Shown: one piece after another, positions 57,294 to 64,000 of the stretch
How the letters are laid out: every line of letters starts with the position of its first letter
Numbering within the stretch: position 1 is the stretch's first letter
DNA from: Isoetes taiwanensis
Lineage: Eukaryota > Streptophyta > Lycopodiopsida > Isoetales > Isoetaceae
Length of the DNA stretch: 64,000 nt
Assembly (NCBI GenBank): GCA_021234155.1
Contig: JAJEKV010000005.1
Span: forward strand, 21,748,089-21,812,088
Direction of reading: 5' to 3'
Notes under the pieces: model-generated
What the model was told of the DNA's origin: nothing
Database searches by the model: none
The model's input: the letters and a program-made list of their open reading frames with translations, nothing else
Made by a program: the position numbers and the translations under genes

Positions 57294-58861
57294 TGTGGAC
57301 GTCCGTACTAAGATCACGGTGCCCTCACCAGTATACAAGCAGGAGTTCTCCCCATACCAGCTCCACGCGATATAGGGCCCTCCACACATCTTTGCACCCG
57401 TAGTCCCAAGTGGGAAGAGTGAAGGTGTCATTCTACCCTGTCTCCCTCAGGGCCAACCTAGCTGCGGAAGCGTAAACATACATGTCAGTATATAACATAA
57501 GCACATAACCACCTCCAAGGGTGGTCCATCACATCTGCATAAACAAGGTGAGCACAATACATATGGGAAGCTTTACCCAGGGCTCAGACTCAAGGGGATG
57601 ACTGACGGCTTGGGTCTCCAGAGTTCATTGCAGACAGAATTCATGGCAATGGCTTTGGCTGGCATATGAACATGGCATAGGGTTGTCCACTCCATCCGCC
57701 CCTCCTGTGCACACTTTGCAGAGTAGGCTGAAAAGTGTTGGGACTGGACCAGAGCCAGCGGGATGCATAGCCAAAGGGCTATTCACGGGTTTCATCTCCC
57801 AGTTCGATGGGGGCGGTAGGGATCACTCCCTCTAGAGGTCTACATGCTGACTCAAGGTGACTAGAGGGCCACTGCCCGTATTCGACTTGAACCCATTGGA
57901 AGGTGAACCCCACCCCACGGGTGTCGAGCCCATGCCTTGCCCGCACTCAGTGGCAAGGCATTAGACCTAGTCACAATGATCCCTGGTAGCACTAACACAC
58001 CATAGGGATCGTTCAAGAGTCAGAACACGAACCTCTTTCTAAGCCAGTCTGGCCCCTTCACCCACAACCAGGTGTGGTTCTTGTGCACAGGCCGAATCTA
58101 CAGTGTGCTAGAGAGGCTACTCTAGGAGCATCAACTACAAGCCTTAGGGCCTCTACCCCCCTTCCCAATACAAGGAGTTCACAAAGATACATCATCCATA
58201 TACATCACCGAAGGACTAAAGAACTAGATCTAATCTAGATCATAGAGTTAGGTTCCTTAGTTAGTGTCCGAGATCTAAGATCTAGATAGCTACTATGGGC
58301 AATTTAATAGTCTAAACTTCTTTGGTTCTATGACTAGAAGGCGGTTTAAGCTATTAAATTGACCAAATACCTGATCCCCCGAAAGTGGCTCCTCGACTGA
58401 GTTCAACCATCCTGTTTGAGCTGATCAATTCGGAAACCGATGGCGCAATTCGCAGGCGTCACGGGATGCGGTTTTGGCTCCTGGGGCAGTCAAAACAGGG
58501 CTCTAAAACCCTAAGGACGAAAAACTAGCAAGTTAGGGTTTTCCTACCCTAAATAGACATGGGTTTAGGGCTAGGGTTTCCAATTATCCCTTTTTGGCAT
58601 GTGGGATAATTGGAAAGGGCCCACTTGCCATTAATGGCAAGGTGGCAAAAAGTGCCTACATGGAAAAGTGTGCCCACATTAATGTGCATATGTGCACATT
58701 AATAACATGTGAACATTCCTAGCAAGTTGCCCCTAGGGCTACTTACCTGGCTATCCGTCGGCGTACCGTCGGTCGAGATGGCGTGTCTGGCGTGATGCGA
58801 TTTAGGGCAAAGATGCGATTATACGTTCTAGGACCGGTATCTTTGTCTTGGGAACGTCACA
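57294..58861 (-). repeat. Chromovirus 5' LTR
   Basis: 1568 bp, starting 'tgtggacgtccgtactaaga' and ending 'cttgggaacgtcaca' on the plus strand. It pairs with 42374-43935. The two LTRs differ by many small indels, which fits either age or low-quality consensus. Confidence 0.95.
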
Positions 58862-59149
58862 GCAATAGAACCGACATTCCTTGGATGGGGACGTTCTCCT
58901 CCACGTCTCCTATTTATTCAGCCTCTTGTCTCATTTCCAGTCATCGGCGTTCTCTTGAGCTCCCTTTCCTGTTCTCTCTTCTTTTGGCTCCTCAAGTTCC
59001 CCGCCCCTCCCTCTTGGTCGGTTTTCGTCGGTTGCTCATCTTTATTTGCTATCTATTTTTCTATATTTTCTGGGTCGCTCGCAGCTTCTGACATCCTACA
59101 TGAGTCTTTTCTATATTCTTTGTAGTGTAGATGTGTTTATGTCTTATTT

Positions 59150-59475
59150 CTTTTTTCGGCGTGGCGCTGTAGCCTCCGAAGCAGACTTATTCTTTCTTGG
59201 CGGGGCACTGTGGCCTCCGAGTATTTTATTTATTCATGTTTTCTCTCGGTGTGGCATTGTAGCCTCTGAGTCAATCTTTATTATTCATGTTTTCTCTCGG
59301 CGTGGCGCTTTTGCCTCCGAGATCATATTTATTATTTTTTCTCGGCGTGGCGCTGTAGCCTCCGAGGCAGCACTAATCGGTTGTTTTTTCCCGCGATGGT
59401 CATTTCGCGGACGGTTCCCGATTGGTCGGCTATTGTTTCTTTCTTCCTCGGCATGGCCCTGGAGCCTCCGAGTGC
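59150..59475. repeat. Degenerate minisatellite in Helentron-like element B
   Basis: Six variants of 'ctcggcgtggcgctgtagcc' followed by 'tccgag', spaced roughly 45-115 bp with T-rich spacers ('tttattcatgttttctct'). Absent from element A, so acquired after the two members diverged. Confidence 0.8.
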
Positions 59476-59925
59476 TATTATATTCTTGATTTTTTGCACT
59501 TTGGCACAGGCTTATGCCTGAAGCTTCTAACTTTCTAACGGGTTATTCTCCTTTTCAAATTCCATTGTAGGTCATTTTCTTGCAGTTCTTTCGGTTGTCA
59601 GCAACGTCATCTCGGCGATTCTTCAAGAGTGTTGACGATTGTTTCTCATTAGGGTTTTCCTCGAAAACCTGAAAGGGCGGGGTTTTTCATCCCGATGAGA
59701 AGCAGTCGTCACATTTTCCCACATTTTGTATAGACAATGTGGTGGACATATCATTTTTTATCTTGTATCCCTAGTTTCTCAGGCTCTCGATGATTGTCTA
59801 ATTTCGGAGCTTGCAGATTTTCGACCCCATTGGGGAATCAATTTGTACTCAATGATATTTACAAGAGCTCAATGAGAACACCACTTCACTGCCAACTTGT
59901 CTGTCTCATAGGACCCATCCTAGGA

Positions 59926-60282
59926 ATTCCTAATCTGTGTATACATATGCATAACTTCACCTTCTGTTTTGGTGCCATACTTATCTTCAAGCCAAATCCA
60001 AAGAGAATAGCTGCCCTGATCCACATCTACTTGCATGACTATGGCTCTGGAAAGACACATATATATGCAAGCCATTGCTCTATTATCACGGCGCTGCCAA
60101 TCCTTTTGAAGCTTGATTTGAGCAGCTGTCCCAGCATTCTCTGGTTTAGTTTCAGACCCATCCACTATATCCCAGACATCCTCTGCCATTAGATATAACT
60201 TCATGGATTTCTTCCAGCCTTGAAACCCTTTGCCATCAAACATAGGTGGCTTTAGAATTGCCGATAAAGATCTGGTCTCCAT
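59926..60282 (-). pseudogene. Copia gag, N-terminal part
   Basis: METRSLSAILKPPMFDGKGF begins at 60282, about 100 bp inside the PBS. 'FQGWKKSMKLYLMAEDVWDI' and 'DNRAMACIYMCLSRAIVMQV' match the usual copia gag start ('F.G..F..W......L....LW.....G', 'A...I...L'). The frame runs to 'MHMYTQIRN' at the Helentron insertion point and continues at 36637 in the same sense. It would form the capsid. Confidence 0.92.
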
Positions 60283-60363
60283 GACCTTCTCCTGCTCAGA
60301 TAAGTATTCTTCCAGAATTGTTCTCCCAAGTTCCTCTATTGCCGAACTTCCCTTTACATGCCA

Positions 60364-60379
60364 ATAGGCTCTGATACCA
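60364..60379 (-). promoter_or_regulatory. Copia primer-binding site (tRNA-iMet)
   Basis: On the element's strand TGGTATCAGAGCCTA directly follows the 5' LTR. This is the standard complement of the initiator-Met tRNA 3' end in plant LTR retrotransposons. Confidence 0.9.
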
Positions 60380-60660
60380 TGTTGGAAAACGTATCAGCTA
60401 TGGATTGATACAAACCTGCAGCACAGAGTGAGCCAATGCGGAAGCAAGAATGGAAGAGACACGATAGGAATAGAATAGGAACAATCTGGATGTTCTCTGT
60501 ATTACATGTAATCTATAAATACATGGAATGAATGGCACTGAAAGGCCAACAGCCGGAAACAGAAGGCCAAAGGCCAGAGATGTACATGATGTACTCTAAT
60601 GTACATCAATGTATCTAATGTACATCTAATGTACTCTAATGTACAGCTTGAATTCTAACA
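60380..60660 (-). repeat. Copia 5' LTR
   Basis: 281 bp, nearly identical to 28351-28635. Its outer side touches the TSD CCCTG at 60661-60665. Confidence 0.96.
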
Positions 60661-63600
60661 CCCTGATCTTGACAAGCTTATGCCGCAGGTAATGCCTAAA
60701 GTTTGCCAAAGCATTCTCAAGCTTATGCAAGCTACTGAGGGCCGCATGCTCACCAATGTCATGCCAACACACGTGTGCAACAGCGTCAGGATGCGCCTTC
60801 GACGTCTAAGACCCCTTCATGGACTCAACCGTATCCTAACATTGCTGCTGAAGTAGAACTCCTCAAGGAAGTTTTTGCATCGATGCCTCAGGCACCCGCA
60901 CCATTGGATCCAGCTGATCCGCTTGCTCATGTTCCCTTGGAGCTACAAGAAGAGCTTGCCAAAATCAAGATTCCACTCAGTGTCTCTATGATACTAAAGC
61001 TATGTCCCGCACTCAAGAAACAGTTGCCACTGCCCACAGTTCTTGTCGGCGCGGTTGCCACTTCTACACCCATGGTTCACGCCCACCGTTGGGAATCAAC
61101 AAATCAATCATGTGCAGATTGATGGAGGTAGTGCTGTCAACCTCATCATCGATAAACTCCGGAGACAGTTGGGCATAACTCAACTTTATCGGGCTCCTTA
61201 TGACATCAAGCTTGCCAACGGCCACATCACGCGACCTCAAGGTATCACTCATATTCTTCATATCAGTATTGATGATCTCAAATTCCCTTTGCAATCTGGT
61301 GTTTGGAAAGCTGGCGAGGATCCAGGTGATTATGGATGGTTGTACGACCTTTTCTCTGTCAGGCTAAAAGTATTCACTACTGGGCTAATGATCAACTTGT
61401 TATCACTGATGGAACATTGAACGCCACGATAGATCTTGAAACTGGAAAACTCATTTCTGTTGAACATGCTGAACCGTCACTCTCTAACAGTGATTCTGAG
61501 GATCTTCAAAACACCTATCATGTGTAAGCCCGTGCAGCCGATCTACCTTTGTCTGCCTACCCTGAGTATGTTGGTCCTTGGAGTGATATGATCAAGACCA
61601 CGCTGTAGCATCCTTGCTTGATCCCTACCTTGCGCCTTGCAATCACATTCAGCGTGTTGACATCCTGCTGGATGATGTTGCCGTGGTCATGAAGCAACCC
61701 TTAATTGATGCCACTCAACAGCCTCTATTCTTCTCTACTCAGAGCGCTGAACCGCCCGTGGTTTTCCAACCTCCTGCTTATACCATCACTGATATGGAAG
61801 TCATTCCGCATATTCAAACTCCGAAAGTTGAAGTCATTGATTTAGGAGACAACCAACCAATCCGGTTGGCTGTCAATCTCCCCAACACTTATAAAGCGCA
61901 CGCCCTCATTCTTTTCAAGAAATTCAAGCACATCTTTGCTTGGCGCTACAAAGATTTATGAGGTATAAAAAAAGAAGTGGGGGAACTCACTATTCCTACC
62001 AAACCAGATGCACACCCCATCTAGCAACGATAGTACAGGCTCAACCCCAATTATCATGACCGCATCAAAGCCGAAATTGATAAACTTTTGGCTTCTGGAC
62101 TTATTTATGAGGTCAAACATTCTGAGCGGGTGAGCCCAATTGTTATTGCTCTCAAGCATAATGGCAAAATACGTGTTTGGTGGATTACAAAAAACTCAAT
62201 ATGACCACAGAACGAGATCATTTTCTGCTACCCTTCACATTATATCAAGTTCTTAAAGAAGTAGCAGGCCATGCGATGTACTCCTTCATGGATGGCTTCT
62301 CTAGCTACAATCAAATTTTTATTCGAGCTGAAGATCTGTTGAAAACCACATTCACCACATCGTGGAGCACTTTTACCTACAAAGTGATGCCCTTTGAATT
62401 GTCCAACTCTTTTTCTACTTTTCAACGCATAATGCTTTCTGTTTTTCAGAATTACATGAAAGAAAATGCTTTTCTGCAAGTCTTCCAAGATGACTTTTCT
62501 GCTTACAGCTCCATGAATGATTATCTTGACAAATTGGAGTTGGTTTTTCAAAAATGTGATGAGTCTAGTATTAGTTTGAATCCAGAGAAGTGCACTTTCT
62601 GTATCACTTCAGGTGTTCTACTGGGCCTTGGTGCTGTTCTTTTCCAGAAATATGATTCTCATACTGATAAACCTATTAGATATGCAAGCAGGAAACTCAA
62701 CACTGCTGAGAAAAACTATTTTGCCACGAAACATGAGGCGCTTGGACTCATCTTTTGTGCAAAATGGTTTCGTCACTATTTGTTGGGATGCAAAATCAAG
62801 TTTTTTGTCGATCATCAAGCTCTATATGATCAACAAAACTACACTCACGAGACGCATTGCCCAATGGGTACTGCTTCTTGAAGAGTTCCCTTTGAAATCA
62901 TTCATAAAGCTGGCAAGTCTTATATTGTGTCTGATTATCTTTCCCGCATCCACACGGATGACCCTTCCACGGGTGTTTCTGATGCTCAACTCTTCTTGGT
63001 CACGGCCACGCCCCATTGGTTTCACGACTACCAGCAATATCTTCTCTCCGGTGCATTACCGTCAGAAGAGCCCACGCTCTCTCCTGAGAAGCTCCGCTCA
63101 CGCCGTCAGCAGTTCCTTCGTGAAGTCAGTGACTATACCATGGTCGCTGGACATCTTCATAAGCGTGGCAAGGATATGGTTTTGCGCAGGTGTGTTCTTC
63201 CTCATGAAGTCCCGGAGATTGTTCGCCAAGCTACAAGGGCCTTGGTGGAGGGCATTTTAGTGGTGATAACACGACACGAAAAATTCTTCTAGCTGGCTAT
63301 TTCTGGCGCACGCTGTTCAAAGATGCCCATGCTCATGCATTCCCTGTGATGTCCGTCAGCGCGTGGGATGACCCACGGCCCGTGACGCTCTACCCTTAAC
63401 ACCAGTTGCCATGCCATTGCCCTTCAGCAAATGGAGAATGGATTTTATTGGGCCCATGTATCCACCTGCGCGTCCACAAAGTGGACGGAAGCCTGTGCAC
63501 TTCCTGATAACACTGCTGCAAGCACGACAAAGGTACTTTACATGCATGTCATCACACGCTTCGGTTGCCCCACATAACTCGTCAATGAGCGAGGTGGTCA

Positions 63601-64000
63601 TTTTATTAATCAGACAATCAAAGAATTGACGGACTATTTGTATATTCATCATCGGAAGAGTACTTATTATCCACAAGGCAATAGCCCTGTTGAAAGTACC
63701 AACAAGACACTCATCCATATTTTGAAGAAAATTTGTAATGCTTTCAAACCCGATTGGCAAGAAAAATTACCTACTGTTTTATAGGCCTATAATACTAGTT
63801 ACAAGATTGCTACAGGGCAGATGCCATTTAAACTGGTTTATGGTCAAGAAGCATTAATGCCTTTCGAGTTTGTTCTTCTATCTCTTCGTTTTCAACTTGC
63901 TATAGTGCATGATCCTCCTGCTGCTTTACAAGAACGAGATTATCAATCACAACAATTAGATGAGCTTCGTCGAGATGCATATCTCAGAGTTCTTGCTGGG
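60661..64000 (+). pseudogene. Outer gypsy pol: protease, RT, RNase H, integrase, heavily mutated
   Basis: Protease near 61100-61270 with 'HVQIDGGSAVNLIIDKLRRQ' (D-G-G-S in place of D-S/T-G). RT from about 62030: 'LNPNYHDRIKAEIDKLLASG', 'MVDYKKLNMTTERDHFLLPF', 'MYSFMDGFSSYNQIFI' (first Asp), 'KVMPFELSNSFSTFQRIM', 'FLQVFQDDFSAYS' (Q-D-D in place of V-D-D). After 'ITSGVLLG' at about 62622 the sequence jumps into RNase H ('LGAVLFQKYDSHTDKPIRY', 'FFVDHQAL'), so the RT connection region has been deleted. Integrase core remnants are 'FSKWRMDFIGPMYPPARPQS' near 63422 and 'YYPQGNSPVESTNKTLIHIL' near 63667, with stops at several places. The frame is open at the window end. Each polymerase core Asp pair is present, but the copy is dead. 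Confidence 0.9.

Larger units (their letters stand above)
42374..58861 (-). mobile_element. Ty3/gypsy chromovirus with two extra internal ORF cassettes (16.5 kb with nested insert)
   Basis: LTRs at 42374-43935 and 57294-58861 have TG...CA ends, and the element is flanked by GCAAT (42369-42373 and 58862-58866). Minus-strand order: 5' LTR, TGGTATC-type PBS, hairpin pair, TATA box, ORF1 (histone H3-tail mimic), hairpin pair, TATA box, ORF2, gag, protease, RT, RNase H, integrase, chromodomain, PPT, 3' LTR. RT before integrase plus a C-terminal chromodomain defines a chromovirus. About 13 kb remains without the nested TIR element, unusually long for the clade because of the two extra ORFs. Pol is decayed while ORF2 is open. 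Confidence 0.95.
42347..59925 (-). mobile_element. Helitron2/Helentron-like element B, split by a chromovirus
   Basis: Joined head-to-tail to element A: its 3' end ...GTGGCAT abuts the 5' TCCTAGG of A at 42346/42347. Its own 5' end TCCTAGGATGGGTCC is at 59925, next to the copia gag flank. The chromovirus at 42374-58861 inserted inside its 3' hairpin and duplicated GCAAT. Without the insert B is about 1.1 kb. A and B share about 160 bp at the 3' end and about 35 bp at the 5' end, but their interiors differ, so they are two non-autonomous members of one family. Confidence 0.72.
28351..60660 (-). mobile_element. Ty1/copia LTR retrotransposon, interrupted by nested insertions
   Basis: Both LTRs have TG...CA ends and the whole element is flanked by CCCTG (28346-28350 and 60661-60665). 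Read on the minus strand: 5' LTR 60660-60380, tRNA-iMet PBS, gag (split), protease, integrase, RT (split), RNase H, PPT, 3' LTR 28635-28351. This is the canonical copia order with integrase before RT. Removing the nested insertions leaves about 4.7 kb, normal for copia. The two LTRs are very similar apart from a few bases, so the insertion is fairly recent even though the frames carry several lesions. Confidence 0.97.
26698..64000 (+). mobile_element. Outer Ty3/gypsy element, decayed, continues beyond window
   Basis: A gag-like frame at 26698-27120 and pol sequence at 60661-64000 lie on the same strand, on either side of a younger copia insertion (28351-60660). The copia element's 5-bp duplication CCCTG joins the two halves. 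The left LTR could not be delimited and the right LTR lies outside the window. The pol part is full of stops and frameshifts. This is the oldest layer of the nest. Confidence 0.7.

Overview
This is a transposon-dominated stretch of a land-plant nuclear genome. The evidence is an 11-exon plastid-type aspartate aminotransferase gene with spliceosomal introns, CACTA transposons with 3-bp target duplications, Ty1/copia and chromodomain Ty3/gypsy retrotransposons primed by an initiator-Met-like site, LINEs, and captured fragments of plant genes (LRR receptor kinase, GH1 beta-glucosidase, UTP23). Nothing seen fixes the species. The element mix would fit a fern or another non-model land plant, but that is a guess. 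All coordinates and splice sites were read by eye.

Layout: (1) 1-2912, 3' two thirds of a decayed LINE with an (ATT)n tail. (2) 3001-4036, three apparently identical 347-bp tandem repeats. (3) 4288-7376, minus strand, the only clearly intact host gene: aspartate aminotransferase, 474 codons plus stop, with a plastid-type N-terminus. (4) 7377-10716, AT-rich spacer with one strong foldback. (5) 10717-13336, minus strand, an unrecognised multi-exon gene with frameshifts, an in-frame stop and palindromic insertions in its introns. (6) 13916-18652, plus strand, an unrecognised gene whose exon is split by a 4.3-kb CACTA element (TSD TGT). (7) 18889-26161, a second CACTA-like element (TIR CACAAGG, TSD TCA) carrying an LRR receptor-kinase fragment and a possible SINE.

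(8) 26.7-64.0 kb is one nest of transposons that can be read level by level. A decayed Ty3/gypsy element on the plus strand (left edge unclear, right edge outside the window) received a Ty1/copia element on the minus strand (28351-60660, TSD CCCTG). The copia element was cut in its RT by a TIR element that made no target duplication (29875-34180) and in its gag by two head-to-tail Helitron2/Helentron-like elements at a TT site (36638-42346 and 42347-59925). The hairpin of the second of these was hit by a 16.5-kb minus-strand chromovirus (42374-58861, TSD GCAAT). That chromovirus was cut between RNase H and integrase by a second member of the TSD-less TIR family (46430-49760), which carries GH1 and UTP23 gene fragments.

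The most striking part is the chromovirus. Besides gag, RT/RNase H, integrase and chromodomain it has two extra reading frames upstream of gag. ORF1 begins MARTKQTARK, which after removal of Met equals residues 1-9 of histone H3, including K4 and K9. ORF2 is an intact 514-residue protein of unknown family. Each lies behind its own similar leader with a CTATAAATAG TATA box, and each leader is preceded by a pair of 67-bp palindromes (four nearly identical copies). This looks like an LTR retrotransposon with two internal transcription cassettes, one coding for a histone-tail mimic next to a chromodomain integrase.
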